Source: Hydrogenophaga sp.
Lineage (GTDB): Bacteria > Pseudomonadota > Gammaproteobacteria > Burkholderiales > Burkholderiaceae_C
DNA length: 64,000 bases
NCBI GenBank assembly: GCA_016790705.1
Contig: JAEUOT010000051.1
Span: forward strand, 1 to 64,000
Direction of reading: 5' to 3'
How positions within the stretch are numbered: the first letter of the stretch is position 1; every line of letters begins with the position of its first letter. Below the pieces are notes generated by a model that was not told the origin of the DNA, did not search any database, and saw only the letters and a program-made list of their open reading frames with translations. Positions 48,942 to 59,380 of this stretch are shown in pieces. A program made the translations under genes and the position numbers.

Positions 48942-50033
48942 ATGGCTGTCGATACCCAAGCGCTGCTTGCCGCTCTGCAGGCGGTGTCCGATCCCAATAC
49001 CGGCAAGGATTTTGTTTCCACCAAAGCCCTGAAGAATCTGCAGGTTGGCTATGGCGACGTGTCCTTCGACGTCGAACTGGGCTACCCGGCGAAGAGCCAG
49101 ATGCCGCTGCTGCGCCGCTCGCTGGTCGAGGCGGCCCGCTCGGTGCCGGGTGTTGAGAACGTCACGGTCAATCTCAGCAGCCGCATCATTGCCCACGCGG
49201 TGCAGCGCGGGGTGCAGTTGCTGCCCGGCGTGAAGAACATCATTGCCGTGGCCTCGGGCAAGGGGGGCGTGGGCAAGAGCACGACCACGGTCAACCTGGC
49301 GCTGGCGCTGGCGGCCGAAGGCGCACGCGTCGGCATCCTGGACGCTGACATCTACGGCCCCAGCCAGCCCATGATGCTCGGGATCGAGGGCCGTCCCGAG
49401 AGCGCGGACGGACAGACCATGGAGCCCCTGCAGAACCACGGCGTGCAGGCGATGTCGATCGGCTTCCTGGTGAACAAGGACGACGCGATGATCTGGCGCG
49501 GGCCGATGGCCACGCAGGCGCTGGACCAGATGCTGCGCCAGACCAACTGGAAGGATCTCGACTATCTGCTGGTCGACATGCCCCCGGGTACCGGCGACAT
49601 CCAGCTCACGCTGTCCCAGCGGGTGCCGATCACCGGCGCGGTGATCGTGACGACGCCGCAGGACATTGCGCTGCTGGATGCGCGCAAGGGCATCCGCATG
49701 TTCGAAAAGGTGGGGGTGCCGATCCTGGGCATCGTCGAGAACATGGCGGTCTACTGCTGCCCCAATTGCGGCCACACCGAGCACATCTTCGGCGCCGAGG
49801 GCGGCAGGAAGATGGCGGCCGAATACGGGACCGATTTCCTCGGCGAACTGCCGCTGAACATGGGGATTCGTGTGCAGGCCGACAGTGGCCGGCCGACGGT
49901 GGTGGCGGACCCCGACGGCGAGATCGCGGGCATCTACCGCACGGTGGCGCGTCAGATGGCGATCAAGATCGCAGCCAGCGCCAAGGACTACTCCAGCAAG
50001 TTCCCGACCATCAAGATATCCAAGGACACCTGA
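48942..50033 (+). CDS. apbC: Iron-sulfur cluster carrier protein ApbC/Mrp
   Basis: This 363-residue ParA/NBP35-like ATPase carries Fe-S clusters to target proteins. The N terminus has a DUF59/MIP18 domain ([18 protein letters not shown]), then the deviant Walker [21 protein letters not shown], and the cluster-binding CxxC in [15 protein letters not shown]. Length and layout match bacterial ApbC with the MIP18 extension. It is divergent from metG. Confidence 0.96.
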   Translation: MAVDTQALLAALQAVSDPNTGKDFVSTKALKNLQVGYGDVSFDVELGYPAKSQMPLLRRSLVEAARSVPGVENVTVNLSSRIIAHAVQRGVQLLPGVKNIIAVASGKGGVGKSTTTVNLALALAAEGARVGILDADIYGPSQPMMLGIEGRPESADGQTMEPLQNHGVQAMSIGFLVNKDDAMIWRGPMATQALDQMLRQTNWKDLDYLLVDMPPGTGDIQLTLSQRVPITGAVIVTTPQDIALLDARKGIRMFEKVGVPILGIVENMAVYCCPNCGHTEHIFGAEGGRKMAAEYGTDFLGELPLNMGIRVQADSGRPTVVADPDGEIAGIYRTVARQMAIKIAASAKDYSSKFPTIKISKDT

Positions 50034-50045
50034 GGTCAGGCGCGC

Positions 50046-51182
50046 TCAGTAGCGCAGCTGTCCCTGGGCGTCGATGATCGCCAGCTCGACGTAGTCCGAG
50101 CCGTTGTGGGACTTGGGCGAGTACTTTGCGGTAAAGCGGCCGAAAGCGATCTCTCCGGCACTTTCCATCGTGCGGATGAACGCGGCGGTGGACAGGTCCT
50201 TGCCCGTGCGCCGCAGCCCCTCGACCAGCAGTCGCGCGTGGACGAAGCCTTCGAACTGCGAGGCCGAGGGCGGCGCATCGGGGTTCTTCGCCTTGAGCAG
50301 CTTCAGATACTCGGCCACCACCGGGATGGTGTTGTTGCGCAGCGAAGGCATGATCTGGGCCAGGATGATCCCCCGGGCCTTGTCCTTGAGTTCCCGGTTG
50401 ATGACGTCCAGGCTGGCGACCGAATAGCCGTAGAAGGCTGGCCGCGCGGCGGTGGCCAGCACCGCCTTGACGTAGTTCGGAAAGGTCTGTCCGGCGGTGC
50501 CGACGATGACCGCCTGCGGGTTGGCCTGGACGGTGGCCGCAGCGGCGGCCGCGAAGTCGGGCGCTGCGGGGTCGACCTTGATCTCGGCGACCAAGGGCAG
50601 GTTCTCGGCGGCCGAGGCCTTTCGGGCTTCCGCGAGCAGGGCCTTGCCGAAGCCGTCGTCCTGATAGAAGAAGGCCACCCGGGTGACGCCCATCTGCTTG
50701 AGCTGGGTCACGATGCGCTCGGACTCATTGGCGTAGCCGGCGCGGACGTGGAACAGGTAGGGATTCGCCCCCTCGCGCAGCGAGGATGCGCCGGTCACCG
50801 GTCCGAACAGGATGGTCCGCGACTCCTTGAGCAGCGGCAAGACGGCGGCCGTCTGGGCTGTACCGGTGCTGTTGAACAGCATGAAGACCTTCTGCTCGCC
50901 CAGCAGCTTCTGCGTGTTCTCGACCGCACGCTTGCTGTCGAAGCCGTCATCCAGCGTGGTGAAGCTGATCTTGCGCCCATGGACGCCGCCGGCCGCGTTG
51001 ACGGATTCGAACAGCAGGCGTGCGCCTTCACCGTACTGCAGGGTCTGGGGCCCGAGTGGTCCGCTGAGGACCTGTGAGGCGCCCAGCCTGATTTCCGTCG
51101 GCGTCACCCCGTCATCGCCCGCCGCTGCCACCGTCGCGGTTGCCAGCAGGCAGGCGCCGATACCGATCCACTTTCGCAACAT
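50046..51182 (-). CDS. Branched-chain-type ABC transporter periplasmic binding protein, benzoate-linked
   Basis: This 378-residue protein has a signal peptide (cleavage near AAAGDDG, about residue 23) and the type I periplasmic-binding fold of the LivJ/HAAT family: IRLGASQVLSGPLGPQTLQYGEGARLLFESVNAAGGVHGRKI at the N terminus and GVTRVAFFYQDDGFG in the second lobe. The ATG at 51182 follows an AGGAGACA site. It is the gene after benzoate-CoA ligase on the same strand, so binding benzoate or a related aromatic acid is likely by context. No permease or ATPase gene is present in the window, so it must borrow them or their genes lie elsewhere. Confidence 0.9.
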   Translation of the reverse strand: MLRKWIGIGACLLATATVAAAGDDGVTPTEIRLGASQVLSGPLGPQTLQYGEGARLLFESVNAAGGVHGRKISFTTLDDGFDSKRAVENTQKLLGEQKVFMLFNSTGTAQTAAVLPLLKESRTILFGPVTGASSLREGANPYLFHVRAGYANESERIVTQLKQMGVTRVAFFYQDDGFGKALLAEARKASAAENLPLVAEIKVDPAAPDFAAAAAATVQANPQAVIVGTAGQTFPNYVKAVLATAARPAFYGYSVASLDVINRELKDKARGIILAQIMPSLRNNTIPVVAEYLKLLKAKNPDAPPSASQFEGFVHARLLVEGLRRTGKDLSTAAFIRTMESAGEIAFGRFTAKYSPKSHNGSDYVELAIIDAQGQLRY

Positions 51183-51314
51183 CTTGTCTCCTGCTCCGCG
51201 ATTCCGATGCGGATGCCGCAGTTTGGTTATGTTGTAGAACGATGACAAGCGGTCGAGGTCCGGGTTTTCCCCGGGCCGGGCGGGGGAAGAGGACGGGCGG
51301 TTGTCTGCCGGGTG

Positions 51315-52892
51315 TCAGCGGTGAACGAACAGCCGCTGGTTCTCCAGGTCGCGCAGCTTGAATCGCTGGATCTTGCCGGTCGCGGTCTTGGGCAGCTCGC
51401 TGACGAACTCGATGTAGCGCGGGTATTTGTAGGGGGCGAGCTTCTCCTTGACGAAGGCCTGCAGCTCGGCCTCGGTCGCCTGCTGGCCGGCCTTGAGCAC
51501 CACGAAGGCCTTGGTCTTGGTCAGTCCCTCGTCGTCGTTCTTGCCGATGACGGCCGCTTCCAGCACCGACGGGTGCTGGACCAGCGTGGCCTCGACCTCG
51601 AACGGGCTCACGTAGATGCCGCTGACCTTGAGCATGTCGTCGTTGCGGCCGGCGTAGATGTAGTAGCCGTCGGGGTCGCGCACGTATTTGTCACCGCTCT
51701 TCGTCCAGTTGCCCTGGAAGGTGTCGCGCGACTTGGCCCGGTTGTTCCAGTACATCAGCGCCGCGCTCGGCCCCTGGATGTACAGGTCGCCGATCTGGTT
51801 GTGCGCGGTGATGACGCTGCCGTCCTCGTCACGCAACTGGACCTCGTAGCCAGGCACGGCCTTGCCGGTGGTGCCATAGCGGACCTTGCCGGGGGTGTTG
51901 GAGAGGAAGATGTGCAGCATCTCGGTGCTGCCGATGCCGTCGATGATTTCGCAGCCGAAGTGGGCGGTCCAGCGTTCGCCGATGTCGCGCGGCAGGGCCT
52001 CGCCGGCCGACGAGCACAGGCGCAGCGCGACTTGCGATCGCGCAGGCAGGTCGGCCGCAGCCAGCATGCCGCCGTAGCCGGTCGGTGCACCGAAGAACAC
52101 GGTGGGGCGCTGTTCGACAAAGCGTTTGAAGCAGGCCTGCGGCGTGGCGCGTTCGGCCATCAGCACCACGCTGGCGCCGACGCTCAGAGGGAAGGACAGC
52201 GCATTGCCCAGTCCGTAGGCGAAGAACAGCTTGGCGGCCGAGAAGACGACGTCCTGCGCGGTGAGGCCCAGCACCGGCTTGCCATACAGCTCGGCGGTCC
52301 AGTACAGGTTGGCCTGGGTGTGCACCGTGCCCTTGGGGGCGCCGGTCGACCCGCTGGAGTAGAGCCAGAAGGCCGGTTCGTCGCAGTGGGTGTCGGCACC
52401 GGAGGCCGGCGCATGCGAGGCCACCAGGCGGGCCCAGTCGTGCGCCCCCGCCGGCAGCGTCTCGTTGCTGCGCGAGACCACGAGGTGCCTGACCTCGTGC
52501 GCGCCGCTCTCCATCGCCGTCTGCAGCGTGGGCAGCAGCAGGCCCGAGACCAGGGCCGCCTGCGCGCGGCTGTCGGCCAGCATGTAGGCGTAGTCCTTGG
52601 CGGTCAGCAGGGTGTTGACGCAGACCGGCACCACGCCGGCGTGCAGCGCGCCCAGAAAGCTCACCACCCAGTCGCTGCTGTCGTGCATCAGCAGCAGCAC
52701 CCGGTCCTCGCGTCGCAGGCCGAGGGCGGTCAGCGCTGCGGACAGGCGCTGCACCTGATCCGCCATCTGACCGTAGGTCAGTGTGCCGGCATCGTCGATC
52801 AGTGCGGTCTTGGCCGCTCGGCCGGCGTTGGCTTCGATCAGGTAGCGCGCGAAGTTGAAGCGCTCGGGCGGGGCCTTGATGTCCTGGGGCAT
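51315..52892 (-). CDS. bclA: Benzoate-CoA ligase
   Basis: This 525-residue AMP-forming acyl-CoA synthetase activates benzoate to benzoyl-CoA, the entry step of the box pathway. The adenylate-forming P-loop is WLYSSGSTGAPKGTVHTQAN, the benzoate-ligase-type pocket region is LFFAYGLGNALSFPLSVGA with VFFGAPTGYGGML, and the C-terminal catalytic Lys is in LPKTATGKIQRFKLRDL. The start NFARYLIEANAGRAAKTALIDD agrees with known benzoate-CoA ligases. It follows boxD by 35 bp on the same strand. Confidence 0.95.
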   Translation of the reverse strand: MPQDIKAPPERFNFARYLIEANAGRAAKTALIDDAGTLTYGQMADQVQRLSAALTALGLRREDRVLLLMHDSSDWVVSFLGALHAGVVPVCVNTLLTAKDYAYMLADSRAQAALVSGLLLPTLQTAMESGAHEVRHLVVSRSNETLPAGAHDWARLVASHAPASGADTHCDEPAFWLYSSGSTGAPKGTVHTQANLYWTAELYGKPVLGLTAQDVVFSAAKLFFAYGLGNALSFPLSVGASVVLMAERATPQACFKRFVEQRPTVFFGAPTGYGGMLAAADLPARSQVALRLCSSAGEALPRDIGERWTAHFGCEIIDGIGSTEMLHIFLSNTPGKVRYGTTGKAVPGYEVQLRDEDGSVITAHNQIGDLYIQGPSAALMYWNNRAKSRDTFQGNWTKSGDKYVRDPDGYYIYAGRNDDMLKVSGIYVSPFEVEATLVQHPSVLEAAVIGKNDDEGLTKTKAFVVLKAGQQATEAELQAFVKEKLAPYKYPRYIEFVSELPKTATGKIQRFKLRDLENQRLFVHR

Positions 52893-52927
52893 GGTCGTCT
52901 CCTGTAGTTCTTGCTGTGTCGCTCGTT

Positions 52928-54511
52928 TCAGAGCTTGAACGGGACGCCCCGGGCCACCAGGGCGTCGAGCGCCGCGCTGCTCGCCTGCACCGCGCTGCGG
53001 CGGTGGTAGAAGCCCAGCGCGCGCAGGCCGCCGAGTTCCTCGCCACCGCCGGCGCGGCCGGGGCCCCCGTGCAGGCTCATGGGCATCACGTTGCCGTGCC
53101 CGCTCTGGCTGGTCGCGACGTCGGGGCTGATGGCGTGCACGCGGCCATGGCTGTCGGCCAGTTCGGCGGCGGCGCGGGCGATGAAATCGGGGTTCTCGCT
53201 GTAGACCGAGGCGACCAGCGAACCCTCGCCGCGACGGATCAGGTCGAAGGCCTGCGCCTCGCTGTCGTAGGGCATCAGCGTGGCGACCGGGCCGAACACC
53301 TCGACCTCATGCAGCACCCGGGCCGCGACCGCGTCCTGCGTGCCCAGCAGGACCGGCGCGACGCAGGCCGCCACGGCCGCATCGGCATCGACCAGGGTGC
53401 CGCCATTGCCGTCGAACAGGACGTCGGCCTCGGTCCGCAGGCGCGCGATGCCGGCCAGCACGCCGTCGTACTGCTCGCGGCTCACCAGCGAGCCCATGCG
53501 CACCGACTCGTTGCGCGGATTGCCGACGCTGGTCCTGGCCAGCTTGGCGCCGATCGCCTGTGCCACGGCCGCATAGAGCGCCCGCGGCACAAAGATGCGG
53601 CGGATGGCGGTGCACTTCTGGCCGCTCTTGACGGTCATCTCCCGCACCACTTCGCTGACCAGCAGGTTGAACGCCTCGCCCCCTTCGGTCGCGGCCGGGT
53701 CGAGCAGGGCGCTGTTGAGGCTGTCAGCTTCAATGTTGCAACGCACCGAGCGCTGCGCGACCGCAGGGTGGCTGCGGATGATGCGGGCGGTCTCGGCCGA
53801 ACCGGTGAAGCTGACCACATCAAAGGGCTGGAGCTGGTCCATCAGACCTGCCGAAGAACCGCAGATCACCGACAGCGCACCGGGCGGCAACACGCCGGCC
53901 TCGACCACGTCGGCCACCATGCGCTGGGTCAGCCAGGAGGTCGCGGTGGCGGGTTTGACGATCACCGGCACGCCCGACAGCAGGGCCGGCGCCGCCTTCT
54001 CCCACAGACCCCAGCTCGGGAAGTTGAAAGCGTTGATGAACAGGGCCACGCCGCGGGTCGGCGTGAACACGTGCTGGGTCTGGAACAGCGGGTCCTTGCC
54101 CATGCGGATGCGGTCGCCGTCCAGCAGGCAGCGGGCCTCTCCCAGGGCTTCGCCCTGCTTGGCGTAGTAGCCGAGCGTGAAGATGCCGCCGTCGATGTCG
54201 ACCGCCGAGTCCTTGGTCACCGTGCCCGAATTGCGGGTGGCGATGTCGTAGTAGGCGTCGCGGTTGGCCTGCAGCACCTTGACCACCGCAGCCAGCATGG
54301 CGGCGCGTTCGCCGTAGCTCAGGGCGCGCAGCGCGGCCCCGCCCTGTTCCCGTGCGAAGGCAAAGCCCTCGGCCAGGTCCAGACCGGTGTTGTCGGCCCG
54401 CACCAGCGGGGTGCCCAGCACCGGGTCGAGCAGGGTCTGGCCGCGGCCGGTTCCCGTTTGCCAGCGGCCGGCGAGGTGGTTGGGGAGCAGGGGGGTGTCG
54501 GGCGTGTTCAT
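52928..54511 (-). CDS. boxD: 3,4-Dehydroadipyl-CoA semialdehyde dehydrogenase (box pathway)
   Basis: This 527-residue aldehyde dehydrogenase oxidises the semialdehyde released by BoxC to 3,4-dehydroadipyl-CoA, which then feeds a beta-oxidation-like route. The catalytic Cys is in VKSGQKCTAIRRIFVP, the general-base region is FTGSAETARII with NIEADSLNSALL, and the cofactor block is FINAFNFPSWGLWEKAAPALL with VPVIVKPATAT. The C terminus GRVHAISPDVATSQSGHGNVMP and HGGPGRAGGGEELGGLRALGFYH matches the PaaZ/BoxD branch. The ATG at 54511 was chosen. It starts the leftward boxD-bclA-binding-protein operon. Confidence 0.93.
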   Translation of the reverse strand: MNTPDTPLLPNHLAGRWQTGTGRGQTLLDPVLGTPLVRADNTGLDLAEGFAFAREQGGAALRALSYGERAAMLAAVVKVLQANRDAYYDIATRNSGTVTKDSAVDIDGGIFTLGYYAKQGEALGEARCLLDGDRIRMGKDPLFQTQHVFTPTRGVALFINAFNFPSWGLWEKAAPALLSGVPVIVKPATATSWLTQRMVADVVEAGVLPPGALSVICGSSAGLMDQLQPFDVVSFTGSAETARIIRSHPAVAQRSVRCNIEADSLNSALLDPAATEGGEAFNLLVSEVVREMTVKSGQKCTAIRRIFVPRALYAAVAQAIGAKLARTSVGNPRNESVRMGSLVSREQYDGVLAGIARLRTEADVLFDGNGGTLVDADAAVAACVAPVLLGTQDAVAARVLHEVEVFGPVATLMPYDSEAQAFDLIRRGEGSLVASVYSENPDFIARAAAELADSHGRVHAISPDVATSQSGHGNVMPMSLHGGPGRAGGGEELGGLRALGFYHRRSAVQASSAALDALVARGVPFKL

Positions 54512-54565
54512 GGTCGGGATGCAGCGCTTTGCGTTTGTGCCGTGGTCTCGGCGTGGGTTTGACGG

Positions 54566-54594
54566 TATAAATGCACTATCTTGCGTCCTGTCAA
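54566..54594 (-). promoter_or_regulatory. boxD promoter, sigma70-type
   Basis: On the leftward strand a perfect TTGACA -35 (54594-54589) is followed after 17 bp by TTTATA (54571-54566). The spacer ends in a TGCA half-site at 54575-54572. It lies 55 bp upstream of the boxD start codon. Confidence 0.6.
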
Positions 54595-54596
54595 GT

Positions 54597-54612
54597 ATGC
54601 AGTAAAGTGCAT
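54597..54612. promoter_or_regulatory. Candidate BoxR operator upstream of the boxD promoter
   Basis: An inverted repeat ATGCA-N6-TGCAT; read toward boxD it is ATGCACTTTACTGCAT and ends 2 bp before the -35 box. The same element stands upstream of boxC. TGCA-containing operators are known for the BzdR/BoxR family; that BoxR binds here is inference. Confidence 0.6.
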
Positions 54613-54682
54613 GTTTGTGGGTTCGCCGCCGGCTGGGGTTTACCCTTGACCGCAACGCCAACAGACGAAAGGCGCCCGCGCC

Positions 54683-55612
54683 ATGAGCAGCACCGACACG
54701 ATGGCCCATCCCGTTTCCGCCGCAGCCCCCGACGAGGAGGAGCGTCACCCGTTCCTGGTGGCGCTGGGTGAACGGGTGCGCACCCTGCGCTCGCGCAAGG
54801 GCATGACGCGCAAGGCGGTGGCCATCGCGGCCGACGTGTCCGAGCGGCACCTCGCCAACCTGGAATACGGCACCGGCAACGCCTCCATCCTGGTGCTGCT
54901 GCAGGTGGCGCAGGCGCTGCATTGTTCGCTCGCCGAACTGATCGGCGACGTGAGCACCTCCTCACCGGAATGGCTGCTGATCCGTGAGCTGCTGCAGGGC
55001 CGCAATGAGACCGACCTGCGCCGCGCGCGGCTGCAACTGGCCGAGCTGCTGGGCGCCAGCGGCGGGGTGGACACGCAGGGCCGGCTGGCGCGCGTGGCGC
55101 TGATCGGGCTGCGCGGTGCCGGCAAGTCCACGCTGGGCCAGCGCCTGGCCGACGACCTGGGCTATCCCTTCATCGAGCTCTCGCGCGAAATCGAGCAATT
55201 CGCCGGCTGCAGCATCAGCGAGATCCACAACCTCTACGGCGCCAACGCCTACCGGCGCTACGAGCGGCGCGCGCTGGAAGAGGCGATCCAGATCTATCCC
55301 GAGGTGGTGATCGCCACGCCCGGCGGACTGGTCGCCGACTCGGCCAACTTCAACCTGCTGCTGCAGCACTGCACGACCGTCTGGCTGCAGGCCGACGCCA
55401 GCGACCACATGGGCCGCGTCGCGGCGCAGGGCGATATGCGCCCGATGGCCGCCAGCCGCGAGGCCATGGAAGACCTCAAGCGCATCCTCGAAGGGCGGGC
55501 TGCCTTCTATTCCAAGGCCGATCTGAGCTTCAACACCAGCGCCCAGCCGCTGGAAGAAAGCTTCACCAAGCTGCGCCGCGAGGTGCGGACGCTGCTCAAG
55601 CTGCCCGTCTGA
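54683..55612 (+). CDS. boxR: BoxR transcriptional regulator (HTH plus shikimate-kinase-like domain)
   Basis: This 309-residue protein is the BzdR/BoxR-family regulator of benzoyl-CoA degradation. Residues about 28-88 are a Cro/C1-type HTH (LGERVRTLRSRKGMTRKAVAIAADVSERHLANLEYGTGNASI). Residues about 135-305 resemble shikimate kinase, with Walker A GLRGAGKSTLGQRLADDLG and LYGANAYRRYERRALEE, and serve as the benzoyl-CoA sensor in known members. The ATG at 54683 lies between two TGCA-rich operator regions. It is divergent from boxD and read toward boxC, 150 bp away; known BoxR/BzdR proteins are repressors relieved by benzoyl-CoA. Confidence 0.95.
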   Translation: MSSTDTMAHPVSAAAPDEEERHPFLVALGERVRTLRSRKGMTRKAVAIAADVSERHLANLEYGTGNASILVLLQVAQALHCSLAELIGDVSTSSPEWLLIRELLQGRNETDLRRARLQLAELLGASGGVDTQGRLARVALIGLRGAGKSTLGQRLADDLGYPFIELSREIEQFAGCSISEIHNLYGANAYRRYERRALEEAIQIYPEVVIATPGGLVADSANFNLLLQHCTTVWLQADASDHMGRVAAQGDMRPMAASREAMEDLKRILEGRAAFYSKADLSFNTSAQPLEESFTKLRREVRTLLKLPV

Positions 55613-55649
55613 CCCAGCCAGGCGGTCGCCTAGGGAAATTCCCTACAAC

Positions 55650-55665
55650 ATGCATTAAATTGCAT
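55650..55665. promoter_or_regulatory. Candidate BoxR operator upstream of the boxC promoter
   Basis: ATGCATTAAATTGCAT, an ATGCA-N6-TGCAT inverted repeat abutting the -35 box of the boxC promoter. It matches the boxD-side element at 13 of 16 positions in the same orientation relative to transcription. BoxR binding is inferred. Confidence 0.6.
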
Positions 55666-55695
55666 TTGACTTCGCGCAAACACATGCACTATTAT
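55666..55695 (+). promoter_or_regulatory. boxC promoter, sigma70-type
   Basis: TTGACT (55666-55671) and TATTAT (55690-55695) are separated by 18 bp. A further TGCA half-site (55685-55688) lies just before the -10 box, as at the boxD promoter. The boxC start codon is 68 bp downstream of the -10. Confidence 0.6.
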
Positions 55696-55762
55696 TCACA
55701 TCAACGCGATTTCCAGTGCAACCCGCCCCACCGGCCACCGTCCCGAACCTGAGGAGACATTC

Positions 55763-57433
55763 ATGACTGCCACCACCACCGCCCCCCGCGTCGACTACCA
55801 GACCGACCCCTCGCGCTACCAGCACGTCAAGCTCGCCTTCGACGGCGCTGTCGCCACCCTGTCGCTGGCTATCAACGAAGACGCCGGCATCCGCCCTGGC
55901 TACAAGCTCAAGCTCAACAGCTACGACCTGGGCGTGGACATCGAGCTGCACGACGCGCTGCAGCGCATCCGCTTCGAGCACCCCGAGGTCAAGTCGGTGG
56001 TCGTCACCAGCCTGCGTGACCGCGTGTTCTGCTCCGGCGCCAACATCTTCATGCTGGGTCTGTCCTCCCACGGCTGGAAGGTCAACTTCTGCAAGTTCAC
56101 CAACGAGACCCGCAACGGCATCGAAGACTCTTCCCAATACAGCGGTCTGAAGTTCGTGGCCGCGCTGAACGGCGCCTGCGCCGGCGGCGGCTACGAACTG
56201 GCCCTGGCCTGCGACGAGATCGTGCTGGTCGATGACCGCTCCAGCGCCGTGAGCCTGCCGGAAGTGCCGCTGCTGGGCGTGCTGCCCGGCACCGGCGGCC
56301 TGACCCGCGTGACCGACAAGCGCCATGTGCGCCACGACCTGGCCGACATCTTCTGCACCAGCCAGGAAGGCGTGCGCGGCCAGAAGGCCGTGGACTGGCG
56401 CCTGGTCGATGCGATCGCCAAGCCGGCGGTGTTCCCGCAGGCCGTGCGTGAGCGCGCCGACAAGCTGGCCGCCGGCAGCCACCGCGGCGCCGCCGGTGCC
56501 AAGCCCGTCGCGCTGACGCCGATCCAACGCACGATCGAGGCCGACCGCCTCGTCTACACGAATGTCACGGTCGAGATCGACCGCAGCAAGCGCGTCGCGA
56601 CCTTCACGGTCAAGGCCCCGCAAGGTGCCCAGCCGACCGACATCGCCGGCATCGAGGCCGCTGCCGCCAACTGGTACCCGCTGCAGATGGTGCGCGAGCT
56701 GGACGACGCCATCCTGCACATGCGCACCAACGAGCTGGAGATCGGCTCCTGGCTGCTCAAGACTGAGGGCGACAGCGCCGCCGTGCTGGCCAATGACGCG
56801 CTGATGCTGGCGAACAAGGACCACTGGTTCGTCAACGAAACCATCGGCCACCTGCGCCGCACCCTGGCCCGCCTGGACGTGTCCTCGCGTTCGCTGTTCG
56901 CCCTGATCGAGCCGGGTTCGTGCTTCGCCGGCACGCTGGCCGAGCTGGCCTTCTGCGCCGACCGCAGCTACCAGTTGGTGCTGCCCGACGAGCCGACCCG
57001 CCAGCCCACGCTGACGCTGAGCGAGATGAACTTCGGCTTCTTCCCGATGGTCAACGGCCAGAGCCGCCTGCAGCGCCGCTTCTATGAAGAAGTGCCCGCG
57101 ATGGAAGCCGCCCGCGCCGCCATCGGCCAGGCGCTGGACGGCGACGCCGCCGTGAAGCTGGGTCTGGTGACCGCCGCGCCCGACGACATCGACTGGGCCG
57201 ACGAAATCCGCCTGGTGCTGGAGGAGCGTGCCGCCATGTCGCCCGACGCGCTGACCGGACTGGAAGCCAACCTGCGTTTCGCGCAGAAGGAAAACATGTT
57301 CACCCGCATCTTCGGCCGCCTGACCGCCTGGCAGAACTGGATCTTCCAGCGCCCCAACGCCGTCGGCGAAAAGGGTGCGCTCAAGGTCTACGGCAAGGGC
57401 GACAAGGCCCAGTTCGACTGGAACCGCGTCTGA
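55763..57433 (+). CDS. boxC: Benzoyl-CoA-dihydrodiol lyase (epoxide ring-opening hydrolase)
   Basis: This 556-residue enzyme opens the ring of 2,3-epoxybenzoyl-CoA, releasing formate and 3,4-dehydroadipyl-CoA semialdehyde. It has two enoyl-CoA-hydratase (crotonase) halves; the first shows VTSLRDRVFCSGANIFMLG, the oxyanion-region AALNGACAGGGYELALACDEIVLVDD and LPEVPLLGVLPGTGGLTRV; the second has EPGSCFAGTLAELAFCADRSY. Length agrees with known BoxC. It is the first of the rightward boxC-boxB-boxA genes and follows the operator/promoter region. Confidence 0.96.
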   Translation: MTATTTAPRVDYQTDPSRYQHVKLAFDGAVATLSLAINEDAGIRPGYKLKLNSYDLGVDIELHDALQRIRFEHPEVKSVVVTSLRDRVFCSGANIFMLGLSSHGWKVNFCKFTNETRNGIEDSSQYSGLKFVAALNGACAGGGYELALACDEIVLVDDRSSAVSLPEVPLLGVLPGTGGLTRVTDKRHVRHDLADIFCTSQEGVRGQKAVDWRLVDAIAKPAVFPQAVRERADKLAAGSHRGAAGAKPVALTPIQRTIEADRLVYTNVTVEIDRSKRVATFTVKAPQGAQPTDIAGIEAAAANWYPLQMVRELDDAILHMRTNELEIGSWLLKTEGDSAAVLANDALMLANKDHWFVNETIGHLRRTLARLDVSSRSLFALIEPGSCFAGTLAELAFCADRSYQLVLPDEPTRQPTLTLSEMNFGFFPMVNGQSRLQRRFYEEVPAMEAARAAIGQALDGDAAVKLGLVTAAPDDIDWADEIRLVLEERAAMSPDALTGLEANLRFAQKENMFTRIFGRLTAWQNWIFQRPNAVGEKGALKVYGKGDKAQFDWNRV

Positions 57434-57439
57434 TCAAGA

Positions 57440-57521
57440 ACCCCCTGCGCCGCGCTGCGCGCGTCTTCCCCCAGGGGACGGCGCGAGCGGCCCGGCAAAG
57501 CCGGTTCCGCCGCACCCCTCG
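57440..57521. repeat. Dispersed GC-rich intergenic repeat, copy A
   Basis: A GC-rich element after boxC: a CCCCCTGCGCCGC...GCGC head, a CCCCCAGGGGACG centre and a tail GGCCCGGCAAAGCCGGTTCC followed by GCCGC. Head, centre and tail recur at 58993-59100, and the tail again at 63870-63950. The CCGGC/GCCGG parts can form hairpins, as in REP-like elements. Confidence 0.65.
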
Positions 57522-57564
57522 ATTTGAAGCATCTTCACTCCACCACCACTTCAGGAGACCCGTC

Positions 57565-58992
<1,428 letters not shown>

Positions 58993-59100
58993 CCCCCCTG
59001 CGCCGCTGCGCGGCTTCCCCCCTTTCTGGCGCGCCGCTTTGCGGCGCTTGGAGGGGGGACGATGCGAGTGGCCCGGCGGAGCCGGTTCCACCGCATCTCT
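58993..59100. repeat. Dispersed GC-rich intergenic repeat, copy B
   Basis: It begins directly after the boxB stop and has the same head (CCCCCCTGCGCCGCTGCGCG), an extra GCGCGCCGCTTTGCGGCGC hairpin in the middle, the GGAGGGGGGACG centre, and the tail GGCCCGGCGGAGCCGGTTCC followed by ACCGC. It is the longest of the three copies seen. Confidence 0.65.
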
Positions 59101-59380
59101 GGACCAAGACACCTGCGCCGGAAGCTTGAGTTGGTCCATTTTCGTCTCGCACGCTTTAGAGCATGGGGTGGGGTGACCGGCGCAGTGAGGTAAAGGAGGA
59201 GCCGGCCGCAGGCCGGCGGGGGACACGAACGGAGTCGGTCGCCCTGGCCCATGCGGCCCCACCACGAAGTCAAAGCAAGCAGACACGAACGGAGCCAGCC
59301 ACCCGGGTTCACGCGGTGCAACGAATTCACCACCAGCCACACAATAGAGCGCCACGACAGAACAGCAACGGAGACCGAAG
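59101..59380. other. Gene-free remainder of the boxB-boxA gap
   Basis: Together with repeat copy B this makes a 388-bp gap inside the box gene row. It holds a perfect hairpin GCCGGC-CGCAG-GCCGGC (59201-59217) and two direct copies of GACACGAACGGAG (59222-59234 and 59282-59294), spaced 60 bp apart. No open frame with protein character, no clear promoter and no T-run terminator was found. Confidence 0.6.
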
